This document shows, piece after piece, positions 51,622 to 61,290 of a DNA stretch of 64,000 nucleotides. Under the pieces are notes generated by a model. The model was not told the DNA's origin and did not search any database. It was given only the letters and a program-made list of their open reading frames with translations. The translations under genes and the position numbers were made by a program. Position 1 is the first letter of the stretch. Each line of letters opens with the position of its first letter. Origin of the DNA: Cocleimonas sp. (GTDB lineage Bacteria > Pseudomonadota > Gammaproteobacteria > Thiotrichales > Thiotrichaceae); contig JAKIUW010000001.1 of the NCBI GenBank assembly GCA_021647365.1, positions 62,001 through 126,000 on the forward strand, written 5' to 3'.

Positions 51622-52317
51622 ATGGAAGACATGACCTTCATCCCCAGCGATAACCCCGGTGCTTTTGAGCGTCACTTAATTCGTCGTCACGATAATGTTT
51701 TATTTGGTGACAGGCAAACCGAGATTACCAGTGATACCTTGATGGAAGTCCAAAAGAAGGATCATGAAATTCTGCAACAGTTTATGCTGGATTTTCGCGA
51801 GGCGATGACAAAGGCGGTGAGCTTCAAGCCTAACGAAGACAGCGAAGTGATTCTTGAAGTAAAGGATAAGTTGGATAAGCTTTACGCAACTTCCGTTAGC
51901 GTGGCGGATGATCAAACGCGCGTAAGGGAATCCATTAAAAAGCTGTTGACCGTGATTATGCAGTCGGTTCGCAAAGGGGCAGAAGGAGATGCTCACGCCT
52001 TACAGGAGCTTGATCAAGAAGAGGGTGCTCGTACGGCTAATTTTGAGTTTTTAGAATCGAAATTGGTGGCGGATATTCTTGACCCTGATTCACCGATTGA
52101 TAATAATGATTTGGTTCCTACTTTGTTATCGCTAGAAGATAAGGATGAACTAGCATTAGCCACACAGTTGTTTGATAAAGAACAGGTTACTTTTTTACTT
52201 AAAGAAGGCGAGAACTTATTGAATAAGTTGGATGCGGAAGGTAAAGATGTGAAAAATGCGGCTGAGAATTTTGTGTTTATTGAAGGTTATAAGCAGTATC
52301 TTGAGCAACAGACTTAG
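51622..52317 (+). CDS. hypothetical cytoplasmic protein (231 aa)
   Basis: Not recognised. A soluble, acidic, largely helical protein without signal peptide (MEDMTFIPSDNPGAFERHLIRR at the start, no Cys). ATG 51631 is an alternative start. It ends near an inverted repeat pair. Conservation cannot be judged here. Confidence 0.75.
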   Translation: MEDMTFIPSDNPGAFERHLIRRHDNVLFGDRQTEITSDTLMEVQKKDHEILQQFMLDFREAMTKAVSFKPNEDSEVILEVKDKLDKLYATSVSVADDQTRVRESIKKLLTVIMQSVRKGAEGDAHALQELDQEEGARTANFEFLESKLVADILDPDSPIDNNDLVPTLLSLEDKDELALATQLFDKEQVTFLLKEGENLLNKLDAEGKDVKNAAENFVFIEGYKQYLEQQT

Positions 52318-52339
52318 AGCATAGTTAATAATATTCAAT

Positions 52340-52519
52340 AGCACACCCCCCCACTTTTACATGATATTTCGGTTTCCAACTTTGGCAAAGAGGGGTTAGG
52401 GGATATTTTGAATTTCACATACAGCACAAGCAACGCATTCGATAAATTTTAAATCCACTTCAGACCTCTTTTCCTATGTAGGAGGTGAAACACCATGTAA
52501 AAGTGGGGGGGGTGTGCTT
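52340..52519. repeat. G-run interspersed repeats, inverted pair
   Basis: Minus copy 52340-52365 (C-run of 7) and plus copy 52493-52519 (G-run of 8), 127 bases apart, at the convergent junction of the 231-residue gene and the HIT gene. Confidence 0.9.
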
Positions 52520-52909
52520 TTATATTTCTTTATTAATAGCAACAAGCAAGCGAGTAATGAAACCCTGCATACTTGGTAAATTAAGTTTGCCCTCACGCTG
52601 CTTCTCTCCCCACATAGGTTCAGGGAAGTAACTATCCTCTTTGTATCTAGCCATAATATGCCAATGCACCTGCGGTAGGTAGTTGGCAAAGGATGCGATA
52701 TTGATTTTCTCTGGTTTAAAGTAATCCAGCATTTCAGTTTCGATTAAATCTAGTAAACTCCAGATTTGTTTCTTGGTTTCACTTGAACAATCAGTCATTT
52801 CTTTGCAATTGTCTTGTACAAATATTTTCAGCCAAGGGATTTCAGATTCTTCTATTTCTATACGTATATGCTGATTTTTGTAGATAGGATTTTCGTAGAT
52901 GGATTTCAT
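52520..52909 (-). CDS. HIT-family protein
   Basis: A 129-residue histidine-triad protein: YLPQVHWHIMARY contains HxHxh (VHWHIM), the nucleotide-hydrolase signature, preceded by IPWLKIFVQDN. It is shorter and more divergent than typical HinT. The ATG at 52909 is preferred over a longer frame. It hydrolyses or transfers nucleotides; substrate unknown. Divergent from the Nudix gene. Confidence 0.8.
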   Translation of the reverse strand: MKSIYENPIYKNQHIRIEIEESEIPWLKIFVQDNCKEMTDCSSETKKQIWSLLDLIETEMLDYFKPEKINIASFANYLPQVHWHIMARYKEDSYFPEPMWGEKQREGKLNLPSMQGFITRLLVAINKEI

Positions 52910-52962
52910 TTTTTTATAAGAGATGCTGTGGAATTTAAGCAATAGTATAATATAATTTTCCT

Positions 52963-53817
52963 ATGAGTTATTTAGAACATATTGAAAACAACAATCGTTT
53001 CGATCCTAATTTGTTTACTCCTTTTTTGATAGATGGAAAGCAACTAGGCTGGATAGAAAAATCCTTCACAAAACATTTGTCGCGTTGGCAAAATGTATTT
53101 AAAAGTAGTAATGGTTCGATTACATTAAATTCTGATCTAAGCACACCCGAAAAACGCTCAAAAACTATAGCGCCCATTCTTGAAATCTTACACAAAGAAG
53201 GCATTATCGACTCGTGGGTTGGTGAGCTTTATGCGGTTAATCAACAATATGGTGAAGAACCTGCATTTTTAATGGAGCGTGCCGCTGTAAGTTTTTTTGG
53301 TGTACGCGGTTATGGCGTGCATGTGAATGGCTTGGTTGAAAAAGCCGATGGTATGTACATTTGGATTGCACGTCGCACCAAAGACAAACCGTTCTGGCCA
53401 GGGCAGTTAGATCAAATGGTCGCAGGTGGACAGCCTGCAGGAATAGGGCGACTTGAGAATGTGATTAAGGAATCCGCTGAAGAAGCTAATATACCGAAAT
53501 CAATTGCGAGCACCGCTGAGTTAGTCAGCATAATACATTATCGTGGCGCATCATCGCGCGGCATGAGTGTTGATACCTTATTCAATTACGATGTGTATTT
53601 ACCTGAAGATTTTATCCCTGAAAACACCGATGGCGAGGTGGATGAATTTATTTTAATGCCACTCGAAGAGATGGCTCATCTCACGGAAACCACCACTGAG
53701 TTTAAAGATAATTGTAATTTAGTGAATATTGACTTATTACTACGAAGGGGTTTGATTGATGAATCTCACGCTGACTATACTGAAATACGCAAAAAACTTT
53801 ATGCGCCAATTTCCTAA
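52963..53817 (+). CDS. Nudix hydrolase with DUF4743 N-terminal domain
   Basis: A 284-residue protein: an N-terminal DUF4743-like half (about 1-120) and a Nudix domain with the box GGQPAGIGRLENVIKESAEE (about residues 149-168; matches GX5EX7 with K for R). This architecture is known from Tnr3-related thiamine-diphosphate-linked hydrolases. It hydrolyses a nucleoside-diphosphate-linked compound; the exact substrate is not evident. Confidence 0.88.
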   Translation: MSYLEHIENNNRFDPNLFTPFLIDGKQLGWIEKSFTKHLSRWQNVFKSSNGSITLNSDLSTPEKRSKTIAPILEILHKEGIIDSWVGELYAVNQQYGEEPAFLMERAAVSFFGVRGYGVHVNGLVEKADGMYIWIARRTKDKPFWPGQLDQMVAGGQPAGIGRLENVIKESAEEANIPKSIASTAELVSIIHYRGASSRGMSVDTLFNYDVYLPEDFIPENTDGEVDEFILMPLEEMAHLTETTTEFKDNCNLVNIDLLLRRGLIDESHADYTEIRKKLYAPIS

Positions 53818-53850
53818 CTTTTTCTCTATCCAACGCCTTCACAAATAAAA

Positions 53851-55677
53851 ATGAATAAATCACTAAAAGGACTACTATTAATATTACCCCTGCTGTTATT
53901 GAGCAGTGGCATATTTTTTTATGTTGATGATTTATATGAAAAATTTTCTATCAAAGCTGTCATCCCAGCACCTCATATAAAGCTGTCTAAAGTCGAGGCA
54001 CAAGAAAGTGATAGCCATCAAAAAGATAATCAACAACCAAAAAGTGTTATTAAAGCGATTAAAGTCACATCCACAAAGCCCGCTTATACTGTCGATGGGT
54101 TTGATTGGTCTCTCCCTAAAAACACACCAATAGAAAACAATTCGGGCTTAATTGATGAATATGATAGAGGGATTGATTATATTCGTAATGTCTTTGCCAT
54201 AGTACGCTGGGATGAAGCAAATCCAAAAAATGGACGTTATGATTTCTCAAAGTTCGAGAAATATCTAGCGAATGCAGCACCTAATAAAACCTTGGTTCGA
54301 CTAGAGGTTAATTCAGCTTGCGAAGCACCTAAATGGGCTTTAAGAAAGCTAAGAGCATCTAAAGATAAATCACTGATATTTTGGGATAAAAGTTATATTG
54401 ACTTACTCAAACCCTTTATCAATGCCTTCGCAAAACGCTATGCTAATGACCCGCGTGTTATCGGTGTGTATCTTGGTATTGCGGATGGTGAATATGATGA
54501 TAACTGCGAATTTGATAATAAGAATGGCTGGGGCGAATTTTGGATGTCGCCACAATCTATTGCAAATGCTCAAAAAAAGTTTGGCTTTAACCCAGAAGTA
54601 TTTGAGAAACAAACAAAGGCCATTGTTGACGTTTATGTTGCAGCCTTTGGTAACAATAAACACAAGCTTGCTTTCACCAATATAGCGCCGAGTTTTTCAT
54701 GGAATAGCATCGGAGAACCTTACAATGAAAAACTGAAAAAAATCGCTAAACATGTTTGGAAGACAGGTATAGGAAACCGTGATGGGCATGTCGAAATATG
54801 GATGAGATTTATTGATAAAACCTACGGCGTTCAATTATCATCAATGAAAGATGGTAGTTGTTTTTTGGATTTTGATGAGCACTATGCTAAGCAAATACAA
54901 GGGCGCTATTGGGGAACAGAAAATGAGTTTTATGGTGATAAGAGTTATGTAAAGAATGCTAATGGCCCTTATAAAAATCAACCTTATCGCTTTATGGTTA
55001 GCTCTTTGCGCGCCTTACAAATGCGTCGTAACTATTTTTCTGTTGCGGGTAATTCAATGGAAAAGCTAGATCATTCGGTTTATAAAACACAAGACTTTCT
55101 GCGTTACTTAACCAAAGTCATGGGTAAGCAAATGGAAAACACGCCTGATGCATTTATTCTATTAGGCGAGCGCTATATTTCACAAGATCATGCTAAAAAC
55201 TTTTCGAATGAAGCCTGTGTTAAAAATAGCAAGAAAGGTGTAGCCATTCGCTCATTCGGTCGTTGGTTAATGGAAGGTAGCCGTAGCGTGCCTGCATTGC
55301 GTGTCTCTATGCCAAAAAATGAAAATTATTGGGGGCAGAATTATTATATGCCAGAAGGCATGGATTATGAATATTCAGCCCGAAAAGCTAAGCAGTTTGA
55401 GTTTGATTTGAATGATGATCTATCAATGCTACGATGTGATAATGGCTGTAAGGCAGAAATTAAAGTCACCTTTAAAGACACTCATAAATCAACCATGAAT
55501 ATTTTGTATGACAAAGAATTCTCACAAAGTTTCAAAACAAAAGGCGATAATAAAATTAAAACGGTGACTTTTAACGTAAACTCACGCTTTCAAAATGAGC
55601 TTCGTGGTAAAGATTTTATGATCAACAGTAAAACGATTGATCTAACCTTAATAATGATACGAGTAAATTTTCTATGA
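53851..55677 (+). CDS. membrane-anchored GH-like TIM-barrel protein, substrate unknown
   Basis: A 608-residue protein with one N-terminal membrane helix (LLLILPLLLLSSGIFFYV) and a large extracytoplasmic part. The segment VFAIVRWDEANPKNGRYDFSKF followed by LVRLEVNSACEAPKWALRKL resembles the start of GH42/GH-A type barrels (W..aNP..G.yDf), and ENEFYGD may hold an acid residue. Catalytic Glu pairs cannot be fixed. It overlaps pepA by four bases. The family is a fold-level inference. Confidence 0.7.
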   Translation: MNKSLKGLLLILPLLLLSSGIFFYVDDLYEKFSIKAVIPAPHIKLSKVEAQESDSHQKDNQQPKSVIKAIKVTSTKPAYTVDGFDWSLPKNTPIENNSGLIDEYDRGIDYIRNVFAIVRWDEANPKNGRYDFSKFEKYLANAAPNKTLVRLEVNSACEAPKWALRKLRASKDKSLIFWDKSYIDLLKPFINAFAKRYANDPRVIGVYLGIADGEYDDNCEFDNKNGWGEFWMSPQSIANAQKKFGFNPEVFEKQTKAIVDVYVAAFGNNKHKLAFTNIAPSFSWNSIGEPYNEKLKKIAKHVWKTGIGNRDGHVEIWMRFIDKTYGVQLSSMKDGSCFLDFDEHYAKQIQGRYWGTENEFYGDKSYVKNANGPYKNQPYRFMVSSLRALQMRRNYFSVAGNSMEKLDHSVYKTQDFLRYLTKVMGKQMENTPDAFILLGERYISQDHAKNFSNEACVKNSKKGVAIRSFGRWLMEGSRSVPALRVSMPKNENYWGQNYYMPEGMDYEYSARKAKQFEFDLNDDLSMLRCDNGCKAEIKVTFKDTHKSTMNILYDKEFSQSFKTKGDNKIKTVTFNVNSRFQNELRGKDFMINSKTIDLTLIMIRVNFL

Positions 55678-57080
55678 GTTACATCACTGATGACAGCTGC
55701 GCTAGCATCGCGCTCGTACCTGTGACAAAAGTTGGACTAACAGATTTTTTAGCAGGGCAATCTGAGTTTATTTCAAACTGGGTTAACAACAGTAGTTTTA
55801 AAGCAAAACCTCATGATTATTGCCTCGTGCCTGATAAGTCAGGCAATACTGCGATGGTGTTGTTTGGTCTTCATGCTGAATCTAAGAGTAGTGATATAAA
55901 TACGAATGCCGCACCTATTTGGGCAATATCAAATCTAGCTAAAAAATTACCTGTGGCTATCTATCATTTAGATTGTGATTGGGATGATGATTCACAATTG
56001 AAAGCCATGATTGGTTGGGGTTTAGGCTCGTATAGTTTTGATTTCTTTAAGAAGGATTTTTTAGATCCAAAACCCAAATCTCAACTTAAAGTCGCAGAAA
56101 ACAAGCTAGATGAAATTAATGCCTACGTTGATGCTTTTACTTTGGTGAGAGATTTAGTCAACACACCCGCTAACCACATGATGCCTGAGGACTTATCTGA
56201 ATTAACCCAAGAGCTAGCACAGCAACATGGTGCTGAGTTTAGTGAAGTTGTGGGTGATAAATTACTTGAAGAAAATTTCCCTGCCATACACGCTGTAGGG
56301 CGTGCCAGTGATCATCCGCCGCGCTTGATAAAGCTGGAGTGGGGCAATGAAAACGATCCATTGGTTTCATTAGTTGGTAAAGGCGTTTGTTTCGATACAG
56401 GCGGACTTGATCTAAAGCCGTCGAAATTTATGCGTAATATGAAAAAAGACATGGGCGGAAGCGCGCACGTACTTGGCTTAGCGCATTTAATTATGAGCCA
56501 TAAACTACCCGTACGCATGCAAGTATTAGTTGCGGCGGCAGATAATGCCATTTCAGGTGACGCTTTTAGACCAGGCGATATTATTGAAACGCGCGCGCAT
56601 AAAACGGTCGAAATCGACAACACCGATGCAGAAGGGCGCTTAGTTTTGTGTGATGCGTTGACGCTTGCCTGTGAAACCGAGCCTGATTTGATCTTAGATT
56701 TTGCCACATTAACAGGCGCAGCACGTGTAGCGGTAGGTACGGAAATCCCCGCATTATTTAGCAACTCAAATCAGCTTTCATTAGATATTCAAAACGCCGC
56801 AGAAAACACAGGCGAAATGGTTTGGCCATTACCTTTACACCAAGGCTATCGCCACGAGCTTGATAGCCCTGTAGCTGATTTAGTGAATAGCTCACCCAAT
56901 GGCTACGGTGGCGCAATTACTGCCGCTTTATACTTAAATGAATTTGTAGATGCTGATAAACCATGGGCGCATTTTGATGTGATGGCATGGAACATGCGCG
57001 AACGCGCAGGCAGACCTAAAGGCGGCGAAGCAATGGGTTTGTTGGTTGCGTTTAAGTTTTTACAGAAGCGTTATGTGTAG
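55674..57080 (+). CDS. M17 leucyl aminopeptidase family protein
   Basis: A 468-residue metalloaminopeptidase. It has metal/active-site motifs VGKGVCFDTGGLDLKPS (Lys, Asp) and the M17 signature NTDAEGRLVLCDAL, followed by DFATLTGAARVA. The N-terminal domain differs from PepA and is shorter, resembling PepB or an intermediate. It removes N-terminal residues from peptides in the cytoplasm. Confidence 0.95.
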   Translation: MSYITDDSCASIALVPVTKVGLTDFLAGQSEFISNWVNNSSFKAKPHDYCLVPDKSGNTAMVLFGLHAESKSSDINTNAAPIWAISNLAKKLPVAIYHLDCDWDDDSQLKAMIGWGLGSYSFDFFKKDFLDPKPKSQLKVAENKLDEINAYVDAFTLVRDLVNTPANHMMPEDLSELTQELAQQHGAEFSEVVGDKLLEENFPAIHAVGRASDHPPRLIKLEWGNENDPLVSLVGKGVCFDTGGLDLKPSKFMRNMKKDMGGSAHVLGLAHLIMSHKLPVRMQVLVAAADNAISGDAFRPGDIIETRAHKTVEIDNTDAEGRLVLCDALTLACETEPDLILDFATLTGAARVAVGTEIPALFSNSNQLSLDIQNAAENTGEMVWPLPLHQGYRHELDSPVADLVNSSPNGYGGAITAALYLNEFVDADKPWAHFDVMAWNMRERAGRPKGGEAMGLLVAFKFLQKRYV

Positions 57081-57100
57081 CGGACTTAAAATCATCATGT

Positions 57101-57180
57101 AGCTTTGCATAAATTCTAGCAGTCGTTAAAAAAGCTAACGAGCTATCATGTAAAAGTGGGGGGGGGGGGGTGTTGCTTTT
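57101..57180 (+). repeat. G-run interspersed repeat, long form
   Basis: AGCTTTGCATAAATTCTAGC, then AGTCGTTAAA, AGCTATCATGTAAAAGTG and a G-run of 13, the longest in the window, then TGTTGCTT. Similarity to the 39138 copy continues beyond the core. Confidence 0.9.
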
Positions 57181-57269
57181 TTAAGTGCTCTAGGCGCTAA
57201 AAAGTATATCGTTACACCTTCCGAAGGAAGTGTCGATGGTGGTCGAAACAAAGGTAGTGATATTTTCAA

Positions 57270-57295
57270 AGCACACCCCCCTAGTTTTACATGAT
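57270..57295 (-). repeat. G-run interspersed repeat, minus copy
   Basis: CTAG variant with a C-run of 6, ending TTTTACATGAT; forms an inverted pair with the copy at 57101-57180. Confidence 0.9.
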
Positions 57296-57304
57296 TAATC
57301 ACAT

Positions 57305-57342
57305 AAAAAAGCCCGTAGCTGAATCAGTTACGGGCTTTTTTA
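57305..57342. terminator. bidirectional Rho-independent terminator
   Basis: AAAAAAGCCCGTA with its complement TACGGGCTTTTTT around an 11-12-base loop. Serves both the aminopeptidase and the Asn/Gly-rich gene. Confidence 0.9.
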
Positions 57343-57360
57343 TTAAGAAGGTTACGAAGG

Positions 57361-58074
57361 TTATTTTTTAATTTCAACACTCTCTACTTTATTTTCTGGT
57401 GCCAAAATCGTACCTTTTACCTCTGAAGGCATTGGTATTTTAGCCTGCGTTTGAACAGATGGAGGCGCTACTTTTACTGCTGCTGGGGCAACTGCTTTAA
57501 TCTCTTTTTTGGTAATTGGCTTTTGATGTGCTGGTGCAGGTACTTTATTTTGTGCGTTTAAACGTGGAATAAACTGTGGTGCAACAGGCATTGCAGGCGC
57601 ACGGTATTGAACATTTGGCATAGCAATACCTGTATTACCCACTGAGTTTCCAAAGTTCCAAGGTTGGTTATTGCCATTTCCCCAGTTCATATTTGGCATG
57701 TTCCAGTTTGTGCCATTATTAAAACCATTATTGCCGTTGTAGCCAGAGTTGCCATTGTTGCCCCAATTCATGGTTGGCATATTCCAATTAGAGCCGTTAT
57801 TATTTCCCCAGGGCATAGTTGGCATGTTCATGTTGCTGCCATTATTGTATCCGTTGCTGTTGTTACCCCAGTTCATTGTGGGCATGTTCCAGTTTGAACC
57901 ATTGTTATAACCGGTGTTAGCGTTATTACCATTGTTTCCCCAATTCATGTTGGGCATATTCCAATTTGAGCCGTTGTTATAACCATTGTTATTTCCCCAA
58001 GGCATATTGAAATTATTGGCGTGAGTGCTGATTGAGGAGACAAGTAAAACTGTTGAGATGATTATTTTTTTCAT
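57361..58074 (-). CDS. secreted Asn/Gly/Trp repeat protein, sulfur-globule-protein-like
   Basis: A 237-residue protein: signal peptide (KKIIISTVLLVSSISTHA), then about five imperfect repeats with the pattern NNGSNWNMPTMNWGNN (about residues 20-140), then a Pro/Lys/Val-rich tail. Repeats of this composition resemble envelope proteins of periplasmic sulfur globules in sulfur oxidisers, but surface matrix or adhesion proteins look similar. Low complexity makes the assignment tentative. Confidence 0.75.
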   Translation of the reverse strand: MKKIIISTVLLVSSISTHANNFNMPWGNNNGYNNGSNWNMPNMNWGNNGNNANTGYNNGSNWNMPTMNWGNNSNGYNNGSNMNMPTMPWGNNNGSNWNMPTMNWGNNGNSGYNGNNGFNNGTNWNMPNMNWGNGNNQPWNFGNSVGNTGIAMPNVQYRAPAMPVAPQFIPRLNAQNKVPAPAHQKPITKKEIKAVAPAAVKVAPPSVQTQAKIPMPSEVKGTILAPENKVESVEIKK

Positions 58075-58225
58075 AATTTAATCCTTTTCAAATGAATTTA
58101 AATGAGGGAGAAGAGAGTAATAGTATATTCGCATATTCTAATATAGTTTAAACTCTTTAATAATTTTGTCAAGAACAGGCATAATCGCATCATTATCAAC
58201 AAAAAGTAGTGTTAGGTATTACATT

Positions 58226-58924
58226 ATGTTTCAAAATAATATGTCCCAAAAAAAACCACCTGTTATAACGATTGATGGCCCTGCAGGATCGGGTAAAGGT
58301 ACAATTTCTCAAAAAGTAGCCGAACAACTCGGCTGGAATATTTTGGATAGCGGGGCGTTGTATCGTCTTGTTGCACTTGCCGCAGAGAAAAAAGATGTCG
58401 ATTTTGATACGGAAGATAGTTTGTCAGAAATTGCAGAAGCGTTGGATGTAACTTTCACGCCTTGTGCGGGTGGAGGAGTAGCTATTTTATTGGAAGGTGA
58501 CGATGTTAGTTTGGCAATTCGCTCCGAAGATTGCGGTTGTGCTGCTTCTAAAGTTGCCGCTGTTAAGCCTGTTCGTGCGGCATTATTAGAAAGACAACGC
58601 CGTTTTTTAGATTTACCGGGCTTAGTGGCTGATGGTCGTGATATGGGAACGGTGGTTTTCCCAGACGCGAAGGTCAAAATATTTCTCACAGCCAGCGCTG
58701 AAATAAGGGCAGAGAGAAGGTTGAAACAGTTGAAAGAACAGGGGATAAATGCTAATCTGCGCGGCTTGATTGATGATATTGAGGAACGCGATGCTCGCGA
58801 TATGAATCGTAAAGACGCGCCTCTTGTTCCAGCTGATGATGCCATCATAATCGACACGGGGAAATCCACGATTGATGAGGTAGTTTCTGAGGTGATGGAT
58901 ACGGTTAAAAACGTTTATTCATAA
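58226..58924 (+). CDS. cmk: cytidylate kinase Cmk
   Basis: Phosphorylates CMP/dCMP. Motifs: P-loop IDGPAGSGKGTIS, DSGALYRLVA, DGRDMGTVVFPDA and RDAMNRKDAPL-like ARDMNRKDAPLVPA. 232 residues from ATG 58226 (ATG 58241 possible); a longer frame starting at 58166 runs through the promoter region. Precedes rpsA, as is conserved. Confidence 0.96.
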   Translation: MFQNNMSQKKPPVITIDGPAGSGKGTISQKVAEQLGWNILDSGALYRLVALAAEKKDVDFDTEDSLSEIAEALDVTFTPCAGGGVAILLEGDDVSLAIRSEDCGCAASKVAAVKPVRAALLERQRRFLDLPGLVADGRDMGTVVFPDAKVKIFLTASAEIRAERRLKQLKEQGINANLRGLIDDIEERDARDMNRKDAPLVPADDAIIIDTGKSTIDEVVSEVMDTVKNVYS

Positions 58925-59131
58925 ACTCATCAGTTATTAGTGATATGAAACAACATTTAATTTTTGTGACGATGTAGAAAGCCCGTTGAAATCAAATTCC
59001 AACTTTTACATTTGTTGCTTTATGAACACTTTAGGCTGCGCTCTTAACTTCATTTGTTACGATAGTGCTTAAAGTTTAATTTGACCGATAGCATGGGTTT
59101 GCTAACGTAATATTTATATATAGGTTTTACC

Positions 59132-60799
59132 ATGAGTGAAAGTTTTGCGGAGTTGTTTGAAGAAAGTCTAACGTATATCGAGATGAACCCTGGTTCTTTG
59201 ATCAGTGCGACCATCGTTGATGTAACTCCAGATTTTGTAACAGTAAGTGCTGGCCTTAAATCAGAAGGCGTTATTCCAGCCGAAGAATTTAAAAATGAAG
59301 CAGGTGAATTAACCGCCAAAGTTGGTGATGTTATTGAAGTTGCTTTAGAAAGTGTTGAAGATGGATTTGGTGAAACCAAACTATCTCGTGAGAAAGCTCG
59401 CCGTCTACGTGCGTGGGAGATTCTACAAGAAGCACTTGATAATGATGAAATCATCACAGGTGTGATCACTGGCAAGGTTAAAGGTGGATTCACCGTTGAG
59501 CTTGGTGATATTCGCGCCTTCCTTCCTGGTTCATTAGTTGATGTGCGTCCTGTACGCGATACGGCTTACCTTGAAGGCAAAGATCTAGAATTCAAATTAA
59601 TCAAACTTGATCAAAAACGTAACAACGTCGTTGTTTCTCGTCGTGCTGTTGTTGAAGATGAGTACAGTGTTGAGCGTGAAGAACTTCTTGAGTCAATCGA
59701 AGAAGGCAAGCAAATCAAAGGTGTTGTTAAGAACCTTACTGATTACGGCGCGTTCATCGACTTGGGTGGCATTGACGGTCTACTACATATCACAGATATG
59801 GCTTGGAAACGCGTTAAGCATCCATCAGAAGTACTTGAAATTGGTACAGAAATTGATGTTATGGTTCTTAAGTTCGACAAAGAAAAGAGCCGCGTATCAT
59901 TAGGCCTTAAACAACTAGGCGATGATCCATGGCAGGATCTAGTACGTCGTTACCCTGTAAATACGGTGCTTACAGGTAAAGTGAGTAACCTTACAGACTA
60001 CGGTTGTTTCGTTGAAATTGAAGATGGTGTTGAAGGACTTGTACACGTATCTGAAATGGATTGGACCAACAAAAACGTTAACCCAGCAAAAGTGGTAACA
60101 CTTGGCGATGAAGTAGACATCATGATCCTTGAGATTGATGCTGACCGTCGTCGTATCTCTCTTGGTATGAAGCAATGTAAATCAAACCCGTGGGATGACT
60201 TTGCTAAGACTGCTGCGAAAGGTGATCAAGTTAAAGGCGTTATCAAATCAATCACTGACTTCGGAATCTTTATTGGTCTTGAAGGTGGAATTGATGGATT
60301 GGTTCACTTATCTGATATTTCTTGGAGTGTTCCAGGCGAAGAAGCAGTACGTGAATATAAAAAGGGCGATGAAGTTGACGCGGTTATACTTGCTGTTGAC
60401 CCTGAACGTGAGCGTATATCTCTAGGTGTTAAGCAACTAGATCAAGATCCATTCTCGTTATTTGTTGCGGCTCACGAAAAAGGTAGTATTGTAAAAGGTA
60501 CTATCACTGAAGTGACGGCTAAGATGGCTAAGATTGATCTTGGTGAAAACATCGAAGGTGTTTTACGCGCTTCTGAAATCTCTCGTGATCGTGTTGAAGA
60601 TGCAACAACAATCTTGAAAGTTGGCGAAGAAGTTGAAGCGAAGTTTATGGGCGTTGACCGTAAAACGCGTGCGATTAACTTATCTATCAAAGCGAAAGAT
60701 TACGCTGAAGAAGCTGAAGTATTGAAAGAGTACTCTGGAAGTAGTACTTCTACTACCGGAACGCTTGGTGATATTTTCAAAGAGCAACTTGATAAGTAA
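59132..60799 (+). CDS. rpsA: 30S ribosomal protein S1
   Basis: mRNA-binding ribosomal protein of 555 residues with six S1 domains. Typical segments include LKSEGVIPAEEF in domain 1, LTDYGAFIDLGGIDGLLHITDMAWKRVKHPSE in domain 3 and three further S1 repeats. A TATATATAGG box precedes the ATG. Followed by a terminator. Confidence 0.99.
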   Translation: MSESFAELFEESLTYIEMNPGSLISATIVDVTPDFVTVSAGLKSEGVIPAEEFKNEAGELTAKVGDVIEVALESVEDGFGETKLSREKARRLRAWEILQEALDNDEIITGVITGKVKGGFTVELGDIRAFLPGSLVDVRPVRDTAYLEGKDLEFKLIKLDQKRNNVVVSRRAVVEDEYSVEREELLESIEEGKQIKGVVKNLTDYGAFIDLGGIDGLLHITDMAWKRVKHPSEVLEIGTEIDVMVLKFDKEKSRVSLGLKQLGDDPWQDLVRRYPVNTVLTGKVSNLTDYGCFVEIEDGVEGLVHVSEMDWTNKNVNPAKVVTLGDEVDIMILEIDADRRRISLGMKQCKSNPWDDFAKTAAKGDQVKGVIKSITDFGIFIGLEGGIDGLVHLSDISWSVPGEEAVREYKKGDEVDAVILAVDPERERISLGVKQLDQDPFSLFVAAHEKGSIVKGTITEVTAKMAKIDLGENIEGVLRASEISRDRVEDATTILKVGEEVEAKFMGVDRKTRAINLSIKAKDYAEEAEVLKEYSGSSTSTTGTLGDIFKEQLDK

Positions 60800-60870
60800 T
60801 TATCAAATTTGATGAAAAAACAAGTTAGCAAATAAATATGTACTAATACATATTAGTACTGTTTTGAAAG

Positions 60871-60906
60871 AAGCTGGTTATGTTATTGCATAATCGGCTT
60901 TTTTTA
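60871..60906 (+). terminator. Rho-independent terminator after rpsA
   Basis: AAGCTGGTTATG pairs with CATAATCGGCTT (two G-U pairs) and is followed by seven T. Confidence 0.85.
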
Positions 60907-60984
60907 TGTAAATTCAGTTGCTTATTAGATTTTCTAGTCTACAATATATTGTAGAATTTGTATGAAAACAAAGAGAGGGAAAAA

Positions 60985-61290
60985 GTGACCAAATCAGAAA
61001 TTATCAATATTCTTTCAAGAAAACAAAGCCATTTGAGTAGCAAGGATATTGAGTTATCTGTAAAAATTCTGCTAGAACAAATGAGTGATACTTTAACGAA
61101 TGGCGCAAGAATAGAAATTCGTGGATTTGGTAGTTTTTCTCTACATCATCGTGCTGCTAGAAGTGGACGTAACCCTAAAACAGGCGAGCAGGTTTTGTTA
61201 TCTTCTAAACACGTTCCTCATTTTAAGCCAGGCAAAGAACTGCGCGAGCGTATTAACGAGTCAAAAGATAATTTTGCTATCCAAGATTAA
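60985..61290 (+). CDS. ihfB: integration host factor beta subunit
   Basis: HU-family DNA-bending protein, 101 residues. The beta-arm region SGRNPKTGEQV and the start TKSEIINIL identify IhfB. The start is GTG at 60985, five bases after the strong GAGAGGGA; an upstream TTG (60958) would add nine residues. Follows rpsA as in E. coli. Confidence 0.96.
   Translation: MTKSEIINILSRKQSHLSSKDIELSVKILLEQMSDTLTNGARIEIRGFGSFSLHHRAARSGRNPKTGEQVLLSSKHVPHFKPGKELRERINESKDNFAIQD

Noticed and set aside
58166..58225. N-terminal extension of Cmk
   Set aside because: The P-loop starts soon after the ATG at 58226, and the upstream segment has no family match and covers the promoter region.
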